From Breviolum minutum Mf 1.05b.01 (taxonomy: Eukaryota > Sar > Dinophyceae > Suessiales > Symbiodiniaceae), in contig DF239399.1 in NCBI GenBank assembly GCA_000507305.1, forward strand, positions 124,001 to 188,000: DNA of 64,000 bases, in the 5' to 3' direction. A program made the position numbers and the translations under genes. Under the pieces are notes generated by a model. That model was not told the origin of the DNA, searched no databases, and saw only the letters and a program-made list of their open reading frames with translations. Below, in pieces: positions 57,164 through 64,000 of the stretch (within the stretch, counting starts at the first letter, position 1; each line of letters starts with the position of its first letter).

Positions 57164-57540
57164 CTTCAGCACCACGGAAACGGAGTTTTCCGCCAAGCAT
57201 TCAGCCGCCGCCTTTTGCGACGGTGCAATGCTGGCGATCGGATGGTATCCGCACACGTCCGCAGAGCCCAGACTTGGAAAAAAAACACCATTGCCCTAAG
57301 AATCCTTGGGATGTCGGCCTGGGTGTCAAGTTGCCCCTGTTTTGAGGCACCAGGTTGTCACGAGTTCCGGAGGGTCTGGTGTAAACCCATAGGAGGGGTC
57401 AGGATTCTTAGAGTGATTTTAAGTTGGAGCCAGGAAAGTAGGGTCTATCCAGCCCCCAACAAGGAAGCCGGATCGTCCTCCTTTCTGGGGCGAACTCGCT
57501 GTTCAATTTCAGTGGCTCCCTGCGAATTGTTGATTAGAAG
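57164..57540 (+). CDS. coding pieces either side of a J element, unknown
   Basis: 57164-57292 reads TETEFSAKHSAAAFCDGAML then AIGWYPHTSAEPRLGKKTP. After the J element, 57418-57535 reads GARKVGSIQPPTRKPDRPPF then WGELAVQFQWLPANC and TGA. Both are GC-rich and well formed; the exact splice sites and phase are unresolved. Not recognised. Confidence 0.45.
57293..57415 (-). mobile_element. family J element, inverted relative to 60856
   Basis: CCCTAAGAATCCTTGGGATG to GGGTCAGGATTCTTAGAG. Confidence 0.75.
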
Positions 57541-57590
57541 TCCTTTAAAAAAAAACAATGGTCTTTGCGCTAAGACCATTCAAAAATTCG
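57525..57590 (+). repeat. TGTTGATT/AATGGTCTT hairpin repeat
   Basis: AATGGTCTTTGCGC and AAGACCATT pair. Confidence 0.45.
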
Positions 57591-57776
57591 TCGACTTGGA
57601 CCTATCAGGGTTAAAGCTCATTTCGATCATGGGGAATCTAAGGGTACCCCAATGCTACTCCCAAAAAAGAAGGCCTTATTAGGGGATTATTAACCCCAAT
57701 GCTAACCCCAATGCTATTCCGCATTTCCCCATGTATGTTCGTCATTTATCGGGATGAAAGAACTCCATTTTTCAAA

Positions 57777-57884
57777 TCCCATATGCTCCATGTATGAATT
57801 ATTTACCTACATTAAATGAAAAATGACCACATGAACAAGGGGAAATTAGTAGGTAAATATTCCCATCCCATGGTGCATGTTACG
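57777..57884 (+). mobile_element. family G-like element
   Basis: CCCATATGCTCCATGTATGA to CCCATGGTGCATGTTA. Confidence 0.65.
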
Positions 57885-57980
57885 GGTAAGGTTTCCAATA
57901 TGTTTTATTTTCACGCCGAAACATGGGGACGATTTCCAATTTGACTAACCTGTTTCAAAGGGGTTGAAACCACCAGCCAG
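57885..57980 (+). mobile_element. family A element, left end altered
   Basis: GGGTAAGGTTTCCAATATG to TTGAAACCACCAGCCAG. Confidence 0.7.
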
Positions 57981-58072
57981 TTATGCAGGGAGAATGATGG
58001 TTATCATGACCCCAAATCGTTGAAAACCTCCAAGGCCCTTACCAGATGCAGTCCCAGAGGCATTGGGCATTG
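57981..58072 (+). CDS. possible exon, unknown
   Basis: ENDGYHDPKSLKTSKALTRC then SPRGIGH and TGA, right of an A element. Confidence 0.35.
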
Positions 58073-58126
58073 ACGGCTGAGAGAAGTTGGGGAGAGAGGT
58101 GAATTCTGGATATGAATCATTCATTG

Positions 58127-58243
58127 CTGGTCAACCTACCCCCCCCCCCCCTAAGGGAAACCAATGGTTAATAAAGCGCCCGTAACAAGGCCTTATTTCT
58201 GGGGGGTATTGTTAGGCGGGGTTGGTTGATCTAGCCATAAAGC
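58127..58243 (+). mobile_element. family P element
   Basis: CTGGTCAACCTACCCCCCCC to GGGGTTGGTTGATCTAGCC. Confidence 0.65.
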
Positions 58244-58573
58244 ATGGATGATATGGATGTGTGCTCCTGATATACCGCAAGGCGTATGTGTTTTAAAAGG
58301 AATGCTACATTGATTACATGAGGTAGATTGCAGTGTTAGGGGGGATGACTAGTACTTACTCCGCTGAGATTCGACATGTTTGGATTCCCAAACTGATGCC
58401 ATATTTGAAGCCGAATATATTTTCCATGGCCCATCATTTTTCGTATCTATTCCCTAAATTTCCAGGATGTATAGTGTAGTGATCCGAGCCACCGAAGAAT
58501 TGTGATGTTGGTTCAATTGCTTTTAGTGTATGTTGCCTTCTTTCATCTGAATTGCTGCTGTTTATTTTGGCAC
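58244..58573. other. no gene seen
   Basis: AT-leaning spacer with no element ends or coherent frame. Confidence 0.3.
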
Positions 58574-58686
58574 CATTACCCCCCTGAAGTTTAACATAAC
58601 CCCTGAAGAGTTACCTTCCTCAAAAAGGAAATTCATCTTCCAACCATCATTTTTCAGGGGCCAGCTGTTAAACTTCGGGGGAGTAG
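58574..58686 (+). mobile_element. family D element, probable intron end
   Basis: TTACCCCCCTGAAGTTTAAC to GTTAAACTTCGGGGGAGTAG; the terminal TAG abuts the next exon. Confidence 0.75.
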
Positions 58687-59638
58687 TTGGATTTGAACAA
58701 TATTGTATCATATCCATGGACCGCCATTTTCCAGGTTGAATGTTGGGAAAAAATTCACGACAAAAAAAACAAAACAAGTCGTGTGGTTACGTTTTATCAC
58801 CTGAGCAATGAACAAAAACCTGGTTGTTCAGGGTATACAGGGGATGAAATACTGCCCAGTTCTATGGGGATTGCAATAAGCCACTATAAGCATCCCGTCA
58901 TGAACCAGCCAGTATGGTGGGATATCATAATAGTTTTGAAGTTTTGAACGTTGCTCGGTTGTGGTGAACACTTCACGTGGAAACACGGATACATCCAGTT
59001 GCATCACTGTTCACTTCACGGATGTATTTGTAGGCCGGCACATAGACCAAAGCGTCCAAAACCCAAGACTTGGTGGTGGTTTCAATGTTTTTTTAATTTT
59101 CACCCCTATTTGGGGAGGATTCCAATTTTGACTAGTATTTTTCAGATGGGTTGAAACCACCAACCAGAAGAGTACTCTTTTGGTCAAAATGTCTTATACA
59201 GAAGAGTTTTTGCTTTTACTCCCCCTGAAAATGAACAGATATCGCAGGTTCCTTTTGGGGACGATATGGTCCGATTTTTTAAGGGGTTACATATCCCATC
59301 TCAAGGCACTTTTGAAGATGATTTTTCCATTTCCCAAGGTGCAATATGTTACAAGGTGGGCCCCCCCTACCAGTTACAAATGTGATTATAAGTTATAACC
59401 TCTATAAATGACCGAAAATAAATGAGTAGCTGGGGTGAAAAAAAAACCTACTTATAGGAGTTATTTCACCCCAAGTTAGGGTTTAATAGGGTCCCACCTT
59501 GTACTTTCCTAGGAGTTGTATCCTAAACATCGAAACACTTCCAGGGGGCCCCGACCTCGGGGTGTCAACGGTTCCGCCCGCGCAGACGCGTGCGGTGGTG
59601 CCTACCGAGTTGTCACGGAGGTTGTGCAGCAGTTTTGA
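58687..59638 (+). CDS. four-exon gene end; introns are C, A and E elements
   Basis: Best spliced model in the window. Exon 58687-58832: LDLNNIVSYPWTAIFQVECW, KTSRVVTFYHLSNEQKPGCS. Intron 58833-58941 (CAGG|GTATAC to TTTGAAG) is a C element. Exon 58942-59072: FERCSVVVNTSRGNTDTSSC, ITVHFTDVFVGRHIDQSVQN. Intron 59073-59167 (CTTG|GTGGTGG to CCAACCAG) is an A element with AAGA duplication. Exon 59168-59355: EEYSFGQNVLYRRVFAFTPP, PFGDDMVRFFKGLHIPSQGT. Intron 59356-59512 (ACAAG|GTGGGCC to TTTCCTAG) is an E element. Exon 59513-59638: ELYPKHRNTSRGPRPRGVNG, CGGAYRVVTEVVQQF, TGA. All three joints are in phase, giving about 195 codons from 58687. The upstream exon(s) precede the D element. Protein family not recognised. 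Confidence 0.6.
58800..58948 (+). mobile_element. family C element, acts as intron
   Basis: CTGAGCAATGAACAAAAACC, CAGGGTATACAGGGGATGAA; right part AACCAGCCAGTATGG. Confidence 0.75.
59069..59167 (+). mobile_element. family A element, acts as intron, exact AAGA duplication
   Basis: CTTGGTGGTGGTTTCAATGT to TTGAAACCACCAACCAG; AAGA at 59065-59068 and 59168-59171. Confidence 0.9.
59350..59503 (+). mobile_element. family E element, acts as intron
   Basis: TTACAAGGTGGGCCCCCCC to GGGTCCCACCTTGTA, followed by CTTTCCTAG. Confidence 0.85.
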
Positions 59639-59724
59639 TGCAGGCGAGGAGAGGACCAAACAGCCGAGCCAAGGGATCTTGACGAAAGGGATACATTCCC
59701 CCCGGTTCACGACGGGCCACGTGT

Positions 59725-59836
59725 CTATAGGTGGTGGTTTTAGATAAGAAAAAATATGTTCACCCCGAAAATTGGGGAAGATGAATCCAATTTGACGAGC
59801 ATATTTTTCAGATGGGTTGGTTCAACCACCAACCAG
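59725..59836 (+). mobile_element. family A element, exact GTGT duplication
   Basis: CTATAGGTGGTGGTTTTAGA to GGTTCAACCACCAACCAG; GTGT both sides. A GT..AG intron from the left GTGT to CCAG would restore the uninterrupted site exactly. Confidence 0.85.
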
Positions 59837-60001
59837 GTGTGGTTTTTAGCTGGGTGTTCAAAGAGATGGGATTCTTGGGGATGAAAAAGATCCAATAAAT
59901 TACCCAAGTGATATAGGGATTTTTCACAGGGGTATATATCCAACTATCCCCTGAAAGGGGGTTGGGCAAGCTGCTTCTTTTGGACATGGCCATTTTTTGT
60001 T

Positions 60002-60090
60002 ACCCATAGGATCCATGTATGATATATTTACCTACATTTGGTAAATGTAGGTAAAATAGGTAAATATACCATACATGGATCCTATGGGTT
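60002..60090. mobile_element. family G element, near-perfect palindrome
   Basis: ACCCATAGGATCCATGTATG to CATACATGGATCCTATGGGT, inner arms ACCTACATTT/AAATGTAGGT. Confidence 0.9.
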
Positions 60091-60234
60091 ACGCAACTCA
60101 CCTTTCCCTGTCGCTTTGCGTTACGTTGAAGGCGACTACTGCGACATCCACTTCCCCGTTGGAACAGGGTCATGGCTCTCAGCTGGGCAAATCGTTGAGC
60201 AAATCGATGGGTTTTTCCATGGTTTTCCTATCCT
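60091..60234 (+). CDS. exon between G and I elements, unknown
   Basis: NSPFPVALRYVEGDYCDIHF, PVGTGSWLSAGQIVEQIDGF, FHGFPILG. Open, protein-like; not recognised. Confidence 0.4.
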
Positions 60235-60478
60235 GGGTGTCCCAGGAAGTTAGGATCAATGGTTGGGATTCGTGGGTTATTCCAAGAAATCTCCAACTGG
60301 ACCCACTGAATGAACCCCTAAACCCCAATATCCAATAGCTCTTGCAACTTCCTTAGGGGTCCGTTGGTAAGGTCCCATTCAATTTTTGATGGAGTTATAA
60401 CCTACTCATAAATCAGGTATATCAGCCACTGATCCATTCACCTTTGATCCAGCACTTCCTTTCCGGGACATCCAAGGT
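60235..60478 (+). mobile_element. family I element, enlarged or opened
   Basis: GGTGTCCCAGGAAGTTAGGA at the left, CTTCCTTTCCGGGACATCCA at the right; about 100 bp of unrelated sequence between (60290-60388). Confidence 0.5.
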
Positions 60479-60558
60479 CCAAGCATAGATGGAGGTGCAA
60501 ATGGCTGCTTTTGGCAACACCGGGCCGAATGCTCCTGGGTCAGTGTTTGCGGAGTTGA

Positions 60559-60801
60559 TCGGGGGCACTTTTCAACCCAGGGACCATCAATGCAACGGAC
60601 CCTGTTCGTATTCGCTGTCAGAGCCTCTCGCAGCCGCGGGTGTGGCCGATGCGCGTGCCAAAGCGGTGGTTCCGTCGTATGGTCGGCTCATCTTTGCCAA
60701 ATGGACGGGGCATCATCCCAAACCAGTCTGTCACGGTTGTCTTGGACGGAGATGGCTGGGTGTGTGAACGCACGCACCATTTCGGGATCGAGCTAAAGTA
60801 G
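60559..60801 (+). CDS. putative terminal exon, unknown
   Basis: An 81-codon frame ending in TAG. It includes LFNPGTINATDPVRIRCQSL, VPKRWFRRMVGSSLPNGRGI and NQSVTVVLDGDGWVCERTHH. Highest GC of the window with many CpG. Two other frames are open, but VTVVLDGDGW is the most protein-like. Not recognised. Confidence 0.4.
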   Translation, partial: SGALFNPGTINATDPVRIRCQSLSQPRVWPMRVPKRWFRRMVGSSLPNGRGIIPNQSVTVVLDGDGWVCERTHHFGIELK

Positions 60802-60855
60802 CTTTCCCCCCCCAGGTTTCTTTCAGCACAAAAACAAGGGCATCAGATGATCAAG

Positions 60856-60988
60856 TACCCTAAGAATCCATCCTGACCCCTCCTATGGTTTCACACCAGA
60901 CCCTCCAGAACTAGAAAAACACCCCTGGTGCCTCAAAACAGGGGTGTCAACTTGACACGCCGGCCGACATCCCAAGGATTCTTAGGCT
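60856..60988 (+). mobile_element. family J element
   Basis: TACCCTAAGAATCCATCCTG to CATCCCAAGGATTCTTAGG; the reverse complement of the 57293 copy over its length. Confidence 0.75.
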
Positions 60989-61149
60989 CAGGGTGTATGT
61001 TTAGGAAGTCCAAGCTGACCGAACTTTGCCTGTAAGGTCCAGTCGACCAAACAAGTCATGGCTTGGCCTAGAAAGGATGATCCATCGAGGCAAATTATAT
61101 TAATTCAACGAATTCCCCTACTACTTACATCATTTGGAGGGGCCTTGGC

Positions 61150-61469
61150 TCGGTCCTGTGACGTCGTGACATTTGGAGGACCTTATGAACCCCTAGAGGT
61201 TCTTTCACCCCTCAGTGGGTCCAATGATTCTTAGGGTAGGTGGTAAATTTATTAAATTTATTATTTTATCCCTCTCATTTGGCTGTAACAAACAAGTCGC
61301 GGCTGGTCATTTTTTAACAAGTCACCACTTTGGAGCGGTCCGGAGTCTTATAGAGATCTCTAGATCTTTGGGATTCTTAGCCTTTTTACACCTGCAAAAT
61401 TTAACATGAAACCCAAAGGCATTGAGGTTTGGTGTAGATGATGTTCAGGAGTGTTTGATTCTTAGTGTA
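61150..61469 (+). repeat. family J fragments
   Basis: CAATGATTCTTAGGGTAGG at 61222, GGGATTCTTAGCC at 61370 and TTTGATTCTTAGTGTAG at 61455. Confidence 0.45.
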
Positions 61470-61746
61470 GTCACCAAGTACCAGCCTGGACATTTGAGCA
61501 ATGAAAAAAGCCCTGGCTGTTTAGGTTGTATAGGGAATTATATTACCCTTTGTTTTAAAGGGATTTTGATAAGCCAATATAAGGATCCCTATAAACCAAC
61601 CAGTATGATGGAAAGTAGGAGGGTTCCGCTGCAACCAAAATCTTCGCCCCAAAACTGAGGTCATCTGCAGTGACCATCGGTGCTCATCGCCTGGTGCGCC
61701 GTGTTTCGCAACACCAAAAAACCATGGCAGTCTTTTGAACGTATGA
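61470..61746 (+). CDS. two-exon gene end; intron is a C element
   Basis: Exon 61470-61524: TKYQPGHLSNEKSPGCL. Intron 61525-61621: TTTAG|GTTGTA to GTAGGAG, the inner part of a C element. Exon 61622-61746: GFRCNQNLRPKTEVICSDHR, CSSPGAPCFATPKNHGSLLN, V, TGA. Phase matches. The stretch LSNEKSPGC is encoded by the C left arm, exactly as LSNEQKPGC at 58800, so host proteins gain a fixed peptide from this element. Not recognised otherwise. Confidence 0.5.
61494..61628 (+). mobile_element. family C element, acts as intron
   Basis: TTGAGCAATGAAAAAAGCCC, GGATCCCTATAAACCAACCA, GGAAAGTAGGAGGGTT. Confidence 0.8.
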
Positions 61747-62019
61747 AAAAAACACACACACCAAAAAAAAACACAAAAAAATCGCCAAAAAAAGGAATTC
61801 CCTCCCCCCCAAAAAAAACTTGAATATACTTTTTCTTTTTGGTTTAAGGTGTGGTTGTTCATTAATTTACCTCAAAATCATTTTTTTCCGTAAAAAAAAA
61901 ATTGCTACAGTAGGGCGCAGGACATGTTTCAAGGTTTTTTGACAGGTGAAGAGATGTTTGAGTTGCGAAGAAATGAGTTCGTGGAGGTGTCTAGGGTGTT
62001 TATGGATCTTCGTAACCAC
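61747..62019. other. no gene seen
   Basis: A-rich (CACACACACCAAAAAAAAAC) followed by an A-run near 61895. Confidence 0.35.
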
Positions 62020-62120
62020 GGGTAGTTAGTAAGTTGGCTTACAACCTATTTACAACTACAGGACTTATAACCCACTTCTATAGGGGTTCTAATCCATTTA
62101 CTAAGTACCAGCAGGACATT
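62020..62120 (+). repeat. family I-like element
   Basis: GGGTAGTTAGTAAGTTGGCT to AGTACCAGCAGGACATTTT. Confidence 0.45.
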
Positions 62121-62177
62121 TTAATGGGAAATTCATCCCTAAGGACAGATTGGCAACGTCCACGTGAGCAGGCGTTA

Positions 62178-62242
62178 GTTGACCCTGGTTGGTTGGGCTA
62201 TCAAAAAATCCCCAGTTTTATAGGGATGGTAAGGATCCCTAT
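62178..62242 (+). repeat. family C fragment
   Basis: TTGACCCTGGTTGGTTGGGC and ATAGGGATGGTAAGGATCCC. Confidence 0.45.
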
Positions 62243-62403
62243 TTGAGCAATGAAACAAAACCATGGTTGTTTAGGGTATTTTTCGGGGATGAAATACTAC
62301 CCAGACCCAGTTATGAGGGGATTATAGTAAAGCATGTTTGACAAGGAGCCCTATTAAACAATCAGGATTCAATGGAAAGTACGATGGATTTTCGCGTGGC
62401 TCA
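62243..62403 (+). mobile_element. family C element
   Basis: TTTGAGCAATGAAACAAAAC to GGATTTTCGCGTGGCTCA. Confidence 0.75.
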
Positions 62404-62416
62404 CTTGCCAGATTAC

Positions 62417-62560
62417 CAAAAAGACCCTGATTGTGTATGGTGTGATTTCATAGGATGAAATCCTACTCAGTTATTATACAGCGGGATCATGTCGTAAGGG
62501 AGTTGTTTTGTAAATGTAGGTAACTATACCAAAACATGGAATCTTGGTTTTATGGGATAT
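62417..62560 (+). repeat. family C and G fragments
   Basis: ACCCTGATTGTGTATGG..CTACTCAGTTATTATA, then AAATGTAGGTAACTATACC. Confidence 0.4.
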
Positions 62561-62881
62561 ACGTGTATAGACACGTTATCATTAATCGATCCAAATAATA
62601 AGATATACGTGTTTGATACTACACATCTACCCACATCAATGCCACCAAAAAAAACAACAACCTAAAAACCTGAATCTTCATGAAAATTGTGGCAATCAGT
62701 ATGTCCGAAAAATCACGGGGTTTCGGCAGGTTTTTTTTTGGGGGGGGGGGCGATCATTTCCTATCATCCCTTACCGAATCGTTGTCAGGTACTGCGCCGC
62801 AACCCTGCATTGGGTCTAGAATCTCCTTCTTCTACAGCAGGGGTTTGGGGTCCTCAGTTTTCATGCTTTTTTTGATTATTT
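62561..62881. other. no supported gene
   Basis: Overlapping weak frames across a T9G10 run at 62731-62749. Confidence 0.3.
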
Positions 62882-62985
62882 GGATACCCTCCAGGGAACT
62901 AACATATCCCTCCTTGGGAAAAGGAAAATCATCTTCAAAAGTGATTTTTGATGGGATATGTTAATTCCGAGACAGGGATGATTCC
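62882..62985 (+). mobile_element. family D-like element
   Basis: TACCCTCCAGGGAACTAACA to ATATGTTAATTCCGAGACAGG. Confidence 0.55.
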
Positions 62986-62999
62986 TAGTTCAGCTATAT

Positions 63000-63118
63000 G
63001 GGTGTTTTCAAAAATAGGGGGATTTTACCCCCAAAATGGATGGTTTATAATAATGGAAAACCCTAATGAACAAATGGGATGATTTGGGGGGAGAAACCCA
63101 CAATTTTTGGAAACACCC
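63000..63118 (+). mobile_element. family L element
   Basis: GGGTGTTTTCAAAAATAGGG to CCACAATTTTTGGAAACACCC. Confidence 0.75.
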
Positions 63119-63796
63119 TAATTTGTGGTAAAAGTGGTCCATGGCTGAAATCATGGCTCACAAATGGTTACTTGGTAAATGGTTTTGGGTTAGTAGTTTG
63201 GATTCTCTCAATTTTTACCCCAAAGAAATCTAACGAATTGATACCCAAAAATGGCCATATTTTATAAACAGAGTATCCAGCCGTTAGTTTTTGGGGATGT
63301 AAAGCTTGTTAGTGGTGTGCATTCCTGGGATCCGTTTCTGAAAGGGATTCGTTTACTTAGGAGTGCCCCTAGAATCCCAAACCACCGGGCCCCAAACCAC
63401 CAATTTATCACTAGTTTCTTGTCAAAAATTTGTTGGCCCTAATTTTCTCTAGCGAAAATTCATTTCACTCTTCCAAGCTTATGTGAAAACTGCTGTTTTG
63501 TAGGGATTTGTTGGGGGGGTCCGGTCTTGAAACAAACACCACATGTATACCTGGATCTTCCAAGGGGTGCTGAATGGATGATGTTGGGGTGCCTATGGAC
63601 CGTCCCTTAGGGTTCAAACAACACCCTTTGGAAGATGCTGGTCTTATATATTCGATCATATCTTAAGATATTATTTGATTGATAAAGAACAAACAGGAAT
63701 GAATAGTATCAATTGACACAAATGATGCCAAATATCGCAACGTCTCCAAAAATAATCAAAAATAGGTACAGGCTATAGGGAGTGTCTTGGAAAAGT
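63119..63796. other. no supported gene
   Basis: GAATCCCAAACCACC at 63370 resembles the element at 20484. No coherent long frame. Confidence 0.3.
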
Positions 63797-63914
63797 CTAC
63801 TGGGATGTCCATGGGACTAGTAAATGGAGTGTCACCCCTAGTTGTTTTTAATTCCTCTAAATAGGTTATAAGCCAACTTACCAACTAGTTACTCACTTCC
63901 ATGGACACCCCCGT
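63797..63914 (+). mobile_element. family I element
   Basis: CTACTGGGATGTCCATGGGA to CTTCCATGGACACCCCCGTAG. Confidence 0.65.
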
Positions 63915-63957
63915 AGATGGCGTATTTTCAGGTGCGAACTGTTGGTTGTAGGGAGTT
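63915..63957 (+). repeat. family D right end
   Basis: CGTATTTTCAGGTGCGAACT then GTTGGTTGTAGGGAG. Confidence 0.5.
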
Positions 63958-64000
63958 TTTGTTGTTCGGATTCCGCAAGTCATCTTTGAGTGGTTGATCA

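Noticed and set aside
59217..59350. Family D element at TACTCCCCCTGAAAATGAACAG
   Set aside because: The resemblance is short, and the sequence is an uninterrupted in-phase exon between the A and E introns.
63465..63659. Minus-strand ORF with proline-rich sequence
   Set aside because: No splice context, no domain, and every supported exon in the window is on +.

Overview
WHAT IT IS. A eukaryotic nuclear window, almost certainly from a dinoflagellate. The decisive clue is a full-length match (41409-41430) to the 22-nt dinoflagellate trans-spliced leader (core CCGTAGCCATTTTGGCTC, ending CAAG), fused directly to an ATG. Supporting signs: no long bacterial-type genes, short exon-like coding pieces almost all on the + strand (dinoflagellate genes run in unidirectional arrays), a very high load of short inverted-repeat elements, and a long (GTT)n array. 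A genome such as Polarella, known for TTG repeats and introners, would fit, but the species is inference.

REPEAT FRAMEWORK. About half of the window is short (about 80-200 bp) non-autonomous elements with terminal inverted repeats, in at least 17 families, labelled here by their left ends: A (CTAGGTGGTGGTTTCAA, 4-bp target duplication); B (TACTGTTGATGGAAGAAATC); C (TTGAGCAATGAAAAAACC, inner GTTTAGGGTATATAGG); D (TACCCTCCCTGAAACTAAC); E (TACAAGGTGGGCCCC); F (TACACCCTGGTAAACTAAC); G (CCCATAGGATCCATGTATGG); H (TACTTGGAGGATCATCCC); I (TACTTGGATGTCCCG); J (TACCCTAAGAATCC); K (TCCCTAGAC..GACATCC); L (ATGGATGTTTCCAAAAATAG); M (GGATTCTACCATGGTAAATC); N (CCTTAATAGGTGGTAGGTGA); O (TTTCAGGTACCTAAAATGGA); P (CAACCTACCCCCCTAA); Q (CCCTAGGGATCCAATCACC). 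Families B, D, E, F, H, I and J begin and end with TA. Elements are often nested in one another.

GENES. Convincing coding pieces lie between elements. In several loci, removing an element at GT..AG borders located in or beside it leaves a continuous frame with matching codon phase: 15923-16391 (introns from H and E), 32313-34318 (E), 34376-35068 (C, O), 46398-46850 (H), 58687-59638 (C, A, E) and 61470-61746 (C). The elements therefore look like introners, transposable elements that create introns. The proteins are mostly unrecognised. Exceptions are an RNase H domain (32728-34318) and weak SET-like fragments near 25.9, 44.4 and 51.1 kb.

THE STANDOUT. 41409-42336 is a reverse-transcribed cDNA: spliced leader, ATG and ORF (one frameshift), A7 tail and a 12-bp target duplication TGCCACTGTTAC on both sides, inserted inside an older inverted-repeat element. 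The ORF resembles the N-terminal half of an RNA-virus RNA-dependent RNA polymerase (motif-F-like KIRSVY and motif-A-like DISKMD). It looks like an endogenous viral element made from a trans-spliced RNA.

LAYOUT. 0-15 kb: scattered exons and elements. 15-20 kb: spliced gene, then an AT-rich decayed block (17.96-18.68 kb). 22.7-25.2 kb: coiled-coil pseudogene-like piece and a 0.4-kb direct duplication with an occupied and an empty element site. 27.7-28.6 kb: interrupted gene. 31.3-35.1 kb: RNase H gene and next gene. 41.3-42.4 kb: spliced-leader insertion. 44-52.7 kb: exons. 52.8-53.1 kb: (GTT)n with an assembly gap. 53.5-62 kb: dense elements and the best spliced gene. All gene models are by eye; no database or transcript evidence was available.
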